DNA of 64,000 nt from Sweltsa coloradensis (Eukaryota; Arthropoda; Insecta; Plecoptera; Chloroperlidae). The notes under the pieces were generated by a model. It was not told where the DNA came from and ran no database searches. It saw only the letters and a list, made by a program, of their open reading frames with translations. Each line of letters opens with the position of its first letter. Position 1 is the stretch's first letter. The position numbers and the translations under genes are program-made. The DNA lies in NCBI GenBank assembly GCA_024449915.1, contig JAMZAV010001041.1, positions 620,001 through 684,000 on the forward strand. The letters run 5' to 3'. Below are positions 24,038 through 37,100 of this stretch, piece by piece.

Positions 24038-24654
24038 TCCCCAACGGCTATATCTATTTGACAAACATGTATTCAATCATAACGTTCGTTAATGTATTCT
24101 CGACATACAAATTCCAAATACAAGTAGAGAGCACTGAAATGGTATCACACTCGAGTGTGTACAGTGTATGTGATAGTGGGTCGATTTATCCTTACACCGC
24201 CACCACATTGATTGCTGTTTGCCAACAGATTTAAACTGCAAAGTTCTCCAAAGTCTTATCTCGTTGTAACCTATGCCCTGACTTTTATCGGTATTTTGTA
24301 TTAAATGAGAATCGGGTTTTTCAATCGTGCCAAAAGCAATATCCGATCGAGAAAACATGAGACGACGTGGGATGTGGTGTTAGTTAACGGGCTGGGTTGC
24401 GATCCGAAGGAATCTGAACAAAGTAATAAACCGTCGCGGATTTTCCACTTACTCTCCTCTAAACACACTCTTCCTAAAGCAAATAGTTGCTGGAGGCCAT
24501 CCCGGCCTAATAACGCAGTTATAACGTCTTTGCGGGTCTTCATTAGGCCTACTCAAATGTAACAACTCAATGTATTTACATTCGTAGATCCTTTAATCGT
24601 AGTATAAAATCAAATGTTGATACTTTTTTTCTAAAAGCGTGATATTTTATTTCT

Positions 24655-24965
24655 GGATTGTTAATGAGCGAAGCAAAGATTCCATTCCATTACACTAGAG
24701 AAAAAAATCCGGAAGGTTTTTCTTTTTTCTTTTTTATTCCGGCTAAACCGATACTCCAATTGCGACAAAATTTCCTGGAGACCTTCGAAATATCTGAACT
24801 TAGAACTGCCACGATTTTTGAGCGCAATCGAAAAATTGTTTAAAACCGTAATGTTTTTCTTTTCTTTTTTTCTTTTTTTTCCTGTTTGTCGTGGCAGCTC
24901 AATGCACCAATTACGCTCATCTAACAACGCGCCTGAAAAAGCGTTTGCGAAGCTTCCCAGTATTG
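24655..24965 (+). mobile_element. foldback-like element, copy A (degenerate)
   Basis: Shares its left part (AATGAGCGAAGCAAAGATTCC, then CACTAGAGAAAAAAATCCGGAA), middle part (CCGATACTCCAATTGCGA, CTTCGAAATATCTGAAC, AGAACTGCCACG, TTTTGAGCGCAATCGAAAAATT) and right end (ACGCTCATCTAACAACGCG then GCGTTTGCGAAGCTTCC) with the copy at 33,582-34,145. About 250 bp of internal subrepeats present in that copy are missing here. The pyrimidine-rich inserts differ between copies. The open frames on both strands inside it have no independent support. Confidence 0.75.
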
Positions 24966-27900
24966 AAAATTATCAATTCCACGTATACGGTGGTGTTTCC
25001 CGACTAATAAAAACGAATTACAAAAAGCGTGTTTATTAAACCTTTCAAACCGCAGCCTAATTTTGCTCGTCCTGTTGAATTCTTTCAAGATAGCCAGCCA
25101 TTCCACTATACCTGCCAAAGCAACGGGCAGTCAGCACCGATAATGTAATTGAATTAAATAAAATGTGTTCGTGTTTCTTTTCTGAGGCAATAGCAGAAGC
25201 CTATCTTCCCGCTTTACACTCCGAGCAAATAGGCCCGAGCTCTCTTGGTGAGAGCAAATCACGGGGCACGTCCTACCAGTTCAATTTCCTGGCTTACCTA
25301 AAGCCACGCCATCTGCCCTGATCTGCGGGAACTCAACTGTGGACCGGCTCTTTCCTACGCGTTCGTTTCCTGGTTGGAAAATGAATCGCATCCAAATTAT
25401 CGAAGTGATTAGCTAGAGATTACTGCATTTGTATGAGATACACCTTGCCTTGTCATTGCGATTTCAGCCTGCACTTACATAATAACAATTATCCTCTACA
25501 TCTTGTAGGTGGACATATTACTTTCTAACTTCACATATATTACACATTTAACCGTCTTTGTTGAGTCATTAGCCCATGAATTTTTAATATTATTCTCCCA
25601 TTTATGTCTCTTCGCTAGCTCATTATAAAGTTACTCTAGTCACGCTATCGTTAGTCGCCAACATAATCCCAGTAGTCCCACCAGTTTTAAAACTATCACT
25701 TATCTTCTAGCTAACTACTACTTAATTTTTATGGCTAAAAATGACTTACTACTACAATTAACCACCTTAAAAGTTGGTACCTACAGTTTTTCTTTCTGCG
25801 TGTTTCAAACTTAGTATTCGCGATTATACGCTTGAATAATACTGATTAATTAGTATTCGTTATGAAAGTACTTATCTGCACGATCATTGGCGTACCAGTT
25901 TTACTCCTTTATCCTAATTCATTGATAAAGGGGTGCGGAATTTTTCATTTCTCCCCTTTCCCCCTCCCCCATCCTTCCGGAGACAGATCGAGGGGAGATT
26001 GTCCTGTAGCTAAGTTTGTGATCTTCTCCCGTGCATTGCCTACTAAGAAGGGGCAGCCACACCACACCTAGAGCATTACAATTCATATTCCCGCTTATAT
26101 TGTTCTCAATTGTGATGATGTATTTGCTTACGCTAGTTTCATATGACAGTGGATAGTCCCGTGATGTTCACCTTTTTGTATTCACCACTGGACCTGTGCT
26201 AACTCTCGTGCAATCATCCAACAGGTCGAACGAACTTCGATTAATCGAATTCGAAGGCCATATGTTGACCGGGAGGGAATCCCTTGTCGCGTTCTGATTG
26301 GTCCGCCGCCTAATCGAGCGAGACTATCGATGTCAAGCGCGCTTCCTTTACTCATTCAACCCTCCCTTAAACTACCGTTACTTTTAAAATACATTTTCCC
26401 GTGCAGTGGCTGATATAGTTGATGGCGGACGAAACTTAAACAACTTTTAACATCAGTTCCGCTCCCGGATACTCACATACCAACATGGTGAAACAACACT
26501 TAAGACTTCTCCCAAGTACTCTGAAATCTACCAGCAGAGTTTCGGCGAATTTAAGTTAGATCGTTCCATTGGATCCAATCCGCCATTATGGACCCCACCA
26601 CTAAAAATTGTCTAAACGAACACAATTCATAAAGCATATGATATTTGAGAGTCAAAATGTAAATTATATACTGAATGTTGAGATAAATCTAGCCTGTCAT
26701 CCTTTTTTACACATATATGTAACATGACCAGTATTTCCCATTAGAATATATTTTACTTTTTCACTGTATTGGTGGTTTAACGTCCAGGGGCCGCATTTTC
26801 GTCCAATTTTTAACTATCGTCATGTGAGTAAGTTTCAATATCCAATCACAAGCCAACGTGTTCATCGTGGTAATCGAAAGAACTACGAGGAGATATGTAT
26901 TTAAAATGGCAACTACCGATGTCAGTTACAGTCACGTTTTAAGCCTTAACTCTGGGTTAAATGTGCAGGAATGCGGCTCCTGTACTATGTCTGACTGACA
27001 GGCCTAGTAGATACTTTTAACTTGTTGTTAGGATACAGAAGGAAGTTGACATAATCTCTTTTCGGGGGCTTCTTTAAATGATGTTTCTCAAACGTTTGCC
27101 TCTGAAATGTCTCAATCCGTTCCAAGTCCCGAAATAGTTGGCGCAATGTATTCTAGAACAAGGGAGCACGCGTGTTGTCAGCGCGCTTGTCACTTGTCCC
27201 AGTCTGCGCTTTGAGTGCGATGACACTGAAACCGCGTCATATCGTTCACTGTTCACTGGGTCTGTTAGTTTGCTCGCCATTGGCAGCTGGGACATTTCGT
27301 GTTCTACCATCGGTTTTACAATGTACTAACAGATATACATTTATCACAATAGAGCAAAAAATACACTTGCCACAAAAATTAAATCTTATTTCAAAGGCAT
27401 TTTAGTAAACAATAATGCAACTTCAACGACTTAACACTGCAAATTCAATATTGGCGGTATTACGTATTGCCGAAAATGCATTACAAAGTAATAGTCAGAC
27501 CGTCATCAATAATTTCGTATTGTTGCACTTTTAGTATTGAAGCTATTAATATTTTCATCGCTATAAGTAAAATTACTATAATATGTCATACCAGTACCAC
27601 ATTACAAACAGTATGCTTTCATTTGTGTTGTAGATGGTTGATATTTTTTACCTGGCATGGTCTCAATGAAAGCTCACTCCCAACCCTCGGTGCACCTGTT
27701 GGCTATGTACTTACACATTCTCGTACGAATGTATCGCGACCACCACTAAACTCGCACTATTCTTTTTAAGTTTCTGCATTGTTCTGAATTGCAATTAAAG
27801 AAAATACCTTAACATTGCTCTTCATTTAAATTCATATACATCTTGCATTCTTTGTTCTGTGGGTTTATTGTTATTGTAGCTCTATGATAAAAATTTAGTT

Positions 27901-30900
27901 TTATATAACTGCCAAATGCATGAACTTCTACGCGCTTTAAACGTCGTTTTCTTGAAAAGTTTCAAAAGAAGCGGCTGCTTAAGGAACTTAAGAACAATAA
28001 AAAATATTGTTTTTTCGTTTTCTACAACTTAATTGCATTCCTTAGAAAAACAATGTTATAACTACATAGAGGTTGATTAGCATTTCGACGAAGTTAAACT
28101 CTTTACTTACAGTTCGTTACGTTACATCATATTAATATGAATCCCAAAAACTTACTTTTATATTCCTAATAACTTCAAATACAGCTGGATGTAAATTTTT
28201 GTACTTTCTTTTTCATTTTCTATTAAAACTCATTGGAAAACTGTAGTAACCTTTTGAAACATAACTGTAGTGATGATATTATTTGAGAATTTTGCATTCA
28301 AGTATTTGCCGACTAGTTGTGTTAACAGTGTATTCATAATTATAGTTACACTTCGTCGCGCTGTTGTTTTTGTTGCTGCAACTGTCATATTCGTGTTGAT
28401 TTTCTTAACGTCATTGCTGTTCCTGATGTTATCTTTTAATTAAAAAACTAATACTGCGAATGAACGGATTCAGCACAGTGTGTCTAATTATTACTAATTG
28501 CCTCCCTCAGTACTTACGTTGTTACATGGATTATCAGTCACACACACGTGACATGGTGTCGTTTGGGGCGGGGAAGTATTCTTAGGTGCGATGATGAATG
28601 ATAAGCAGTAACTATAAAGCAAATAATTGAATAGCGCGGTAGACTTGTATGTGAAATGTTTCTTATTTGTCCTGGAATAAGTTTGGATGTTGATTTCTTC
28701 GTTTGATGTTTAAATTAATGTCTGTAATTATTTATTTGATAATTTTCATCTTATCCTTTGAGTAATTACTTCTCTGTGTTCTACTAATTAATCTTTCACT
28801 TACATTTCTGCACTAATCTCCAGCTCTTGATATTTGTATGTCATTATTTGAATTCATTTTAGGTTCACTAAACTTACACAATTGCCTTTTTGGTAAGTTT
28901 ACTGTCATCACTGTGTTTTACTACAATTTGTCTTTGTTGTTACTCCTCAACAACTCTTTACACCAGCGAATATACACTTGAGTAGCCTGAGGCCGAGCCT
29001 AGTCCTAGACCACTTCATAAACTCCTTTCATAACTCGGACTCGATGCATGTGTTTCAAATAACTTCAGCACCCCACAAATTATTTACTAGTTGTAGTGTT
29101 GGTAGTAGCACATTAGCACAATGTACGTGGCGCGGTGTATTATGGAGTACTCCTGTCCTCACTCTCTTGTGCACTGGTTTAGTGTATTTGTTACGAACCC
29201 CGACTGGCGCCCGGAAGACTATATTAGTAACGCAGTATGACGGTCGTTAAACGATTTTCACTTTGTTTAATTACTTCTGCACGTACAGTAAAAGAATTTA
29301 GCTGATTTGTCCCTTGCTTTTACAACGGTTGTAAAAGAGTTTACATTTTTCCAAGTCGTAGTAGTCTTGTTAGTTTGATTAACTTCAGTTTGCGAGTTTC
29401 TCCATTATCAATTTTCCGATTGTCATGTGAAAATGTACTGAATGAATCATTTTTTTGTTCGTTTGTTTATACCAAAAAATGAAAAGATGTGTCATAAATA
29501 TAAAAGCGATCACATCGATTTCACCCTCAATTGGACTCGGATTACTTTGTCTGCGAGGTCGTTTGAATGCTATTTTCGTTAGTATCGGCTTTGATATACT
29601 AGCATTCGGACGTTTTATTTTCCCGTTGATAAACGACCCGCAGTATTCAGTGTGGTATAATATTTCTTGGCAGTCGTAGCTCTCGTTGCTTGTTAGCTTA
29701 TTGAAGCTTTTTGATTTATTTAGGATATTACCTCACCTCAAATTTACGAGAAATGGTTCCCGTCAGGTTTGTTTCTTTCCCAAATAGAAATAATAAAACG
29801 CTGTGTTTTGTATCCGCGTTGCATAGGGACATTATCGAGCGTCCATTAAATAAATTAAATCGCAGTGCAATCTAGATCACGAGCGCGGTGTATGTCGCTG
29901 GCCTGCGCGTGTTAATAGGGTCATAACAATCGCACTAAGCCCTAATTGACAAGCCGGAGTCAGCCGGGCTTGCTCGAACGTGCGGCCATCTAGCGCCGGG
30001 GAACAAAACTAACACTTTCTTCACTCTTATTAATTATTCATAGAAAGATGTGTTACCGATATGAGTGCATTGGTGGTTGATTGACTATAGAGGGCGACCC
30101 TTGCCATATGCTAATCCCATTGACTTATTGCAACACAATATATACTTTCCAAACCGCACATGCCTGGTGGTTCAACCCTAAGAACAGCGAGATTACTTGT
30201 CCGTGTTGTTTCTTCTAAGCTCCTTGAACCGATTCCCTCCATAGTTTATATCTCTTCTAAGCCTATTTACCCACCCTGCCAAAATCTCGGGCCAAGATAT
30301 ATGTTATTTTCAGCTTACTTTGTATTTCTCTAATTTTTTGTTTGTAGATTTTTCCACCCAATGCTTCTTTTATCTTTTTTATTTTAATTTATATTTCGTT
30401 TGTTCTGGTTGTTCTTCTGAAGATATTTCTTCTGAGGGAGAGCTATAAATAGCAATCTCCTTTGCCTACACCCAAGCGCTTTGTCAATAGCATGCAAAGC
30501 AAGACGGAATTAGCTCTAAAACGGCGGCTAAGGGGTTCACTATGTCTAGCTATTTTTAACGCTTCCGAGTATTACTTAAGAAGCTTAAGACAATGTCTTT
30601 CCGCCCATCTTAATGATGCTCATTAGAGGAATGTGGCAAGTTTTTCTCGAGAGAAGGGGTTGACTAGCTGTGAGACTATAGGGGGCCGCTTACACGAGCA
30701 GTGACGCACACCAACCAAGTAAAACAGTTACGTCATCAACGCCCCTTTTCTCGTTAGACGCAATAAAAGTACAAGGGTTTACCCAGACTAAAATCTAATA
30801 CTAAGATATTCGCTCATTATTGTTGAAGATATATTTTTACATTCTTCCACATGCTTTCTATGCGGTTAGCAATTGTCCCACAGTCAGTTGATAAGCAGCT

Positions 30901-31259
30901 TATTCTTTGACTTTTGACGTTTAATCAAATGTGATTCCCCTAAAGCAAGGAATTATACTTTCGTACAAAATACTGTTCTTCAATCAAATTCTAATTTTGA
31001 TTTATCTGAATGTATCGACGTGGAACGAAATTACACAATTATCTTTGTAAGTTGCCTTTAAACGCTCAGCCCTATAGGGTTGATGACCCTGCGAAGTGAG
31101 CACAATAAGATGGTGGTCGATGCTTCGTTGTTTTTTACTCAAAGCGATTAAGTTCATGTATTACTCATGACGTTATCCATCTTACATCCAAGACTTGTAG
31201 GTTAGTCTGTTCGGAAATTCAGCTGTTTGGTTTCTATGATACGTTCATAGAATCTCATC
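24966..31259. other. unique DNA, no gene supported
   Basis: Open frames reach 100 codons (27,467-27,769) without recognisable domains. Overlapping frames on both strands at 27,074-27,405 are mutual shadows. GC-richer patches at about 25,190-25,380, 29,880-30,000 and 30,480-30,720 stand out against AT-rich surroundings and could be regulatory; the last is listed separately. Confidence 0.45.
30540..30645. promoter_or_regulatory. candidate enhancer patch with MEF2- and TEAD-like words
   Basis: CTATTTTTAA (30,550-30,559) fits the MEF2 consensus YTAWWWWTAR. GAGGAATGTGG (30,627-30,637) contains the TEAD core GGAATG. AATGATGCTCATTAG between them holds homeodomain-type TAAT/ATTA cores. Each word alone is common by chance. 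Their closeness within 90 bp is suggestive only. Confidence 0.2.
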
Positions 31260-31460
31260 CATGTGATGGAAGTGTAAGTCTTGAGGAAGCGAGGAGTGTT
31301 GATCAGAAGTGGGTTTCAGAAGTGTTGTGTGTAGGATGCAAAAGTGAGGAATATTGATCAGAAGTGGATCTAGTGGGATCAGGGAGCGAGGGATGATGAT
31401 CAGAAGTGGGTTGTAGCAGGATGCGGAAGCGAGCAAAATTGATCAGAAGTGGGTTGTAGT
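31260..31460 (+). repeat. degenerate minisatellite with GATCAGAAGTGG core
   Basis: GATCAGAAGTGG starts at 31,301, 31,356, 31,398 and 31,441 (spacings 55, 42 and 43). Between cores are variants of GGATGCGGAAGCGAGCAAAATT. The minus-strand frame at 31,245-31,436 simply translates the repeat (recurring PLLI.IP) and is not supported as a gene. Confidence 0.8.
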
Positions 31461-33581
31461 ATGACTTTTGCGGGTTTCTTGCAACGAAATCATAGCAAGC
31501 CTACAGTTTATCTACGTAGTGCATTTCTGTCCTGTGCATTTTGTCTTCGCGTCTCGAGTCACACTGGAACACGCGTCAACTTAGAACGACGTCTGGCAAG
31601 TCTGTCGAGATTTCAACAATGCCAAAGGGTAATGCGAAAGCCAAGAGTGCGATACCAATTTGCGTGGGTAAGCATTTTTTCTCATGGTAAAGAGCATCGT
31701 GGAATTTCGAACAGACATTGCACGGTACCTGCCAAACCGTGTGTTTGGTGACTCGCCAAGATACTTTTATTTCAGTCTCACATATAATGCTTGAAGTACT
31801 TGACATTGTAGTTGTATTGTTGAGCCTGGTGTACAAACATTATAGGCTACAGCTGAAAGTCACCGTTTGACAGCTAAATAATATATATTCGGATCTTCTT
31901 TAATGTTATTTTTCCCACAGTTTCACAGCGCACTGCTAAAAAAATCACATAAAGCGATCCTCTTAAATCTTCGCCAAGTTCTGTGATGTCTATAGATTTA
32001 CCATTAACATGAGCAGACTGATCCGCGGTATCAGTTAGTATAGTCCGTGGTGGCTTACTCGGCCGAGACGCAGCGGCTCGTATCCATAAAGCGGGGCTCT
32101 TTGGAACGTTTTTCATCCACTCGTGTCATTCACGCATCGTCATGAGTGGCATAAAACAACAGTTACATCTTCAAATGTATACATAACAAACACGTTAACA
32201 CATTGATCCGTAGTATCTGTCTCTAGACCAGCAACGTGCTCACTACTTGTTTTATACGGTTTGGGCGCAAACCAAAGATACATTGGACCGCAAGGGCCGT
32301 GGGTTCAGAACCCGGATATGTAAAGTCTGAAGTAAATTGTTCTCCGTACTAAGTAATGTGCTACGAAAGAGAGTTTCAGAACGGCTGTGGCGGCGAGTAC
32401 CTATGCTAGCCTGGTGGAAAAAATGCAAATTTTAACATGGCTACGATTATAGGGGTTGAGGAAGAAATGAGAATTTTTCATCTCACACACTAATGAAAAA
32501 ATTCAAACCATATACATGTCAATATTTAGGATCATTGTAATAATATTTGTACGAGACGGTAAGTGCGACGGGAGTGGCCACCTGGAATAGCCTTTAAACT
32601 TGCTTTCAGAGTTTAAAAAAATATTATGCAGTTTAATTATGTAGTCTTTACATATTGTGTAATTCGCTATGTATGTAAATTTTTTCATTGTTTTTATACA
32701 ACACCCATGTTCAACGATATTGGCTAAAAAGGGTGAGCATGTTAATAACCCTACACTGGCCGACCTGTGTCGCCATGGAACAGGTAATGCACTTTAAAAC
32801 TTTCGAAACAAAAGGGCATTTAATTTTGAACCATAAATTAAGAAAACGTGATTGATTGTTTGCCGATATATGCTATCGATTTTGAACGATTAACGATCGC
32901 AAATCACGAATGATGCCCAACAGAAGATTGTCGTTGCTAGATGTGTCGAGCCATCTGTTCAGTTTTGCCATGTTCGAGAGAAGACTTCGTTTCGTCTGGC
33001 ATTTGACCGTTGCCTTGAATACATCGGACGGACCTTCCAACCGAAAAGTCTGCCACCAACATTACCATTTTACATTCGTTTCGTACATCGCCGACGGGTA
33101 TTGACGTGTGCCCATGCGAAATTCAATCGATGCACGTCATATGCGATGAGTTTTCAAAGTTTCATAAAGCGATCATCCCCCCAGTTTGCCATCAGCTAGG
33201 ACGCAGCCCTGACAAAGAAATGACGTGGATGGGGCTCGCTGTGCATTGTGATGGGGCACTTGAATTCAACACTGACGTGACTTGTTTCACCAAACAGCGT
33301 GGAAATGACCAAGTAACATGCCAGATTGTGAACCTAAGCTGAGATATTACTCTCAGCGTAGGAGATTAAAACAGTATTTTGATAAAACCGCATTATTTTG
33401 CTGGGGAAAAGTCGGCCATACTGGTCAGTTCGAATTATGCATAGCTGGATTTATTTGATTTGGATTATACAATTTCCAATTCTTCATTCTCCCTTTGAGA
33501 TATATTCTGAATTAATAATGTAATGAGTTATTCAGAATTCTTCCTAACAAGAGCTTTCCGTAACAACCATGTACTAATTAA
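31461..33581. other. unique DNA, no gene supported
   Basis: A 100-codon plus frame (31,449-31,751) and an 86-codon minus frame (31,576-31,836) overlap each other. A 78-codon plus frame at 33,106-33,342 has a mixed, protein-like composition but no family I can name. A tRNA-like stretch near 32,260 is listed separately. Confidence 0.45.
32255..32312 (+). repeat. tRNA-like SINE head remnant
   Basis: TTGGACCGCAAGGGCCG followed by TGGGTTCAGAACCCGG resembles an anticodon arm plus T arm of a tRNA with a B box, with one inserted base in the T loop. The D-arm side is too degenerate to fold. I read it as an old tRNA-derived retroposon head, in a different tRNA class from the copies at 41,071 and 43,204. 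Confidence 0.4.
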
Positions 33582-34145
33582 GTTGTTGGATGAGCGTAGC
33601 GAGCGAAGCGAAGATTCCATTTCACTACACTGGAGAAAAAAATCCGGAATCTTTTTTTTTCTCTGTTTGTATTATTGTGTCTGTTAGCACGATTCCGGCC
33701 GATACTCCAATTGCGATGAAATTTTATGGAGGCCTTCGAAATCTCTGAACCTAGAACTGCCACGTTTTTGAGCGCAATCGAAAAATTATTTCTCATTAAA
33801 ATCGCAATTTTACGATTTTTTTCGATTTAAAAAATTTCTTCGACTTATAACACCTACATGCTTTATTCGATTGTAATGATTTTTTCACATAACCTTAATT
33901 TTATGAATAAATATATTTGTGCTAAACTTGAGCGCAATCGAAAAATTATTTCTCATAATTATCGCAATTTTACGATTTTTTCGATTTAATCCGATTGTAA
34001 TGAGTTTTTAATATATTCGTGTGACATTTGAGCGTAATCGAAACATTATTTCTTATGAAAATCGCAATTTTACGCTTTTTTTCGTTTAAAAAAATTACGC
34101 TCATCCAACAACGCGCCTGAAAAAGCGTTTGCGAAGCTTCCTAGT
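33582..34145 (+). mobile_element. foldback-like element, copy B (longest)
   Basis: The left end (33,582-33,598) and right segment (34,096-34,112) are perfect 17-bp inverted repeats, GTTGTTGGATGAGCGTA and its complement. About 30 bp more (GCGTTTGCGAAGCTTCC) follow on the right and are conserved in copy A. Internally, three direct subrepeats begin TTGAGCG(C/T)AATCGAAA at about 33,766, 33,928 and 34,027. Each includes an ATCGCAATTTTACG segment. No transposase frame is present, so this would be a non-autonomous element. Related copies are at 24,655-24,965 and from 63,771. Confidence 0.8.
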
Positions 34146-37100
34146 TGCTAAACATTGGCGTACAACATATTTTAGTTTTCGTCCTTCCTCCTAACGCTAC
34201 GCAAGCTCATTCTCCGCAATACAGTTGCGTTGGAACCTCTTTCTATTGGTCCTAGGTGTTTTATTTAGGGCTAATTGACATTACGAGGAGTGTGGAAGGG
34301 CCTCTTTCAGTGTAGAACGTTGACAAGCGGCGGCATCCATCAAGCAAGAAATTCTGCAAAACTCAAATCAACTTTTTCACCACCCCGTCTTCGTCGACTT
34401 CCATTAGGTATATTATGTTATTGATCTAAATGTAGCTTCACGATTGAATAATATTTTCTTTAATTTCCCGTATTCACTATACCTAAACATGTTAACAGTC
34501 ACAGTTTTGATTTACACAAGGTTACTTTTGTACTCGGTGTCACATTCACAACATAGGTAGTAATGTCTTCCAAGCTGGAGGCTCAACCCAAATGTAAACC
34601 ATCCCGAATAAATTCAAAAATAACTTTTGCTTCACATTTGAATATCATGTTGAGCAGCGGCGTCTCGTGGGAGGTTAGAATACCAAATTTTAAATTTTCT
34701 CACCGCCTGGTCAATCAAAATACCGTGCAATATCAGACCATATTACTTTATACACATTTCATAAACTTAGCTCCTCAAGAAATATGTAACCTTTCAACAA
34801 TCTTTACTTGTAAAAGAAATAATTAGTGAAAATATTACTTATTATTGGCCTATTTCGTCTCAATCCTTTATGAACTTACTACGCTATACTTGTATTGCGA
34901 AATTGGCGTCAAAGAACTACGAACAAATGCAGAAAAATTTTAATTTTTTGTGTTCTTACATAATATTTTGTGTGTATTAATGGAATGTAATATAATTTAA
35001 TGACGTTTTAAAATGTCATTCGTTTTGGCCCTGAATTCAAGGACCAGATTCACAATACAAATATTCAATAACATCGATTCTGATTTTTTGGTTACTCTCT
35101 TTGTCATAATTCAGCGAATGGATTGAGGAACGGAACTAATTAAAGAAGTGATTATGTAATTTTGAGATCCACATCAAGCTCCTTTCTAGAATTAAGAACA
35201 GATCATCGAAACCCCAATAAAATTCGCTTGCAGTAAAGTGATAAAAACAATATGTGAACTAAAGTGCATCTGTTCTCATGTTTAATGCATTGCACATCGC
35301 AGTTGTTTAAAATTTACGAGTATAATGAAGCATTACAAACACGTATCCGTACAGTTTATTAGAAAAACTAAATACTCATAGTAAAATAATTTAATTAATT
35401 ACATTATTTTCTATTTATAAAGTATGTATCACATTTAAAGCTATACTCTTTATACACAGTCGCATGGTTATGTAATTCAATACATAGTCGTCATAAGACA
35501 CACAGTATGCATTTGACATAACTTGTATAGCCCTAAGTATAGCCTTTACCCCAATACTAACAGGTATGTTTTTGTTCCCAGGTAAGCGTTTCCGACCAGC
35601 TTGATGAGTGATGTATGAGAGACTCGCCAATCTCTCGAGTGGTAAGTGTTAACGTGCGAATCCTTCTGTCTATAGTCCTACCCTCTCAACACACACAGGC
35701 CTACGCCAGCAGGCATGTTTGCGCGGGAAATAGTTTCGGTACCATAAATCACAAACAAGACAATCGAAGTTTGTCGGAAAAACATTTTTATTTTCCGAAC
35801 CCTGCGTAGGGCTGATATAAGTCCCTGGTCAGTGGTGTTTACGAAGAGCCGAGTTTATATAGGGTGAGGTCAACTTTTTATCATGTCACTTCATCATCAC
35901 CGACTAAAATGTTAAAAATCAATATCCGCAAGTTTGTTTCAAACAAAGTTTGCGTTAGTTTTCGATTTCACGCGATTCCCTTTGTTTTTGTATGGAAATA
36001 ACCGAAATATCAACTCCAATCGTTAGCTGAGCTGAGAATCAAAGATGATGTGCAAACCAACCCACTTAGGAAATGTATTTGTATGTACAATATAAATTCA
36101 AATGTTGGTATTTTAAACCATCCATTTGTCACACTACATAGGAATAACTCGGTTACGTAATTTAGCTACAAATTAATTTTGCTTGCAAATAGTATTTTAT
36201 CGAAAAATAAATGTCCATTCTTCTCATAATATAATATCTACTAACGAGTAGCAAATTCAACAGGCGTCAACAATAACCATGACAAATGTAACCTTTCATC
36301 ATGATACACACAATGCAACCGTATTGAAACAAGCTAACAATAATTTAGTGAGCCTGCAGGAAGCCAACAATGTCCGGTGTACTCAGAACGAGTCGGTGCA
36401 GCTCTGTTTACTCGAGGAACTTGATAAACGATCGCGCACATTACTATTGTCATGGAGCTGGGTGGGTGGGGGATTATTCATGTAGAAAATTGACAATTCT
36501 GCATTCCTGTACATTTGTAACGGAGTGCATGATTTAATACGTGTACAGCTCGTGCTGTGTACTGTGGAATATATTATTAATAAATAATAATGTTGAAATG
36601 GAATAACAAAGTGTATTGGTTTTGTCATGTAAAACGTATAGGAAGTTTCCTCAAGAATATCACTATGTTATGCTAAATACAACGAGTTTTAATGTTTTTT
36701 TGGAAGAATAACTTTATATTGTTTGTGAACGACAAACACTAATACAATGAGTTATATTACGAGAAAATGTGTTTTTGTAAAAATTAGTTAATACTGCTTA
36801 TGACCGACAAAACACTAACAATCTAGTTGCCTACCCGCGAGCTCACGCCCCCCAGTTAATCCAATGCGTACAATTCCACTCGACTACGCAATTTAAACGC
36901 ATATTAAATGCATTTCTGGCTAGATATGCGTGGTTTGCGAATCGTCGCGATTTGCCTCAATGTAAATCATCAAATGCGTTCAATTTGATCACCAACGAAA
37001 CAATCTAATGTTCGTTTACGAATGATAATGATAAAATAAATGCGATTAAATTCATATACAATAAATGCTTTCACTCGCACTGATTCGCTGATGGCTTAGC

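Larger units (their letters stand above)
19746..24654. other. unique DNA with homopolymer tracts, no gene supported
   Basis: Open frames are at most 91 codons (23,710-23,985) and lack motifs. At 23,413 an ATG in a good animal initiation context (ACCATGGCG) opens a 34-codon frame beginning MADPASS and ending at a stop at 23,513. It could be a first coding exon or chance. G and C homopolymers are listed separately. Confidence 0.45.
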
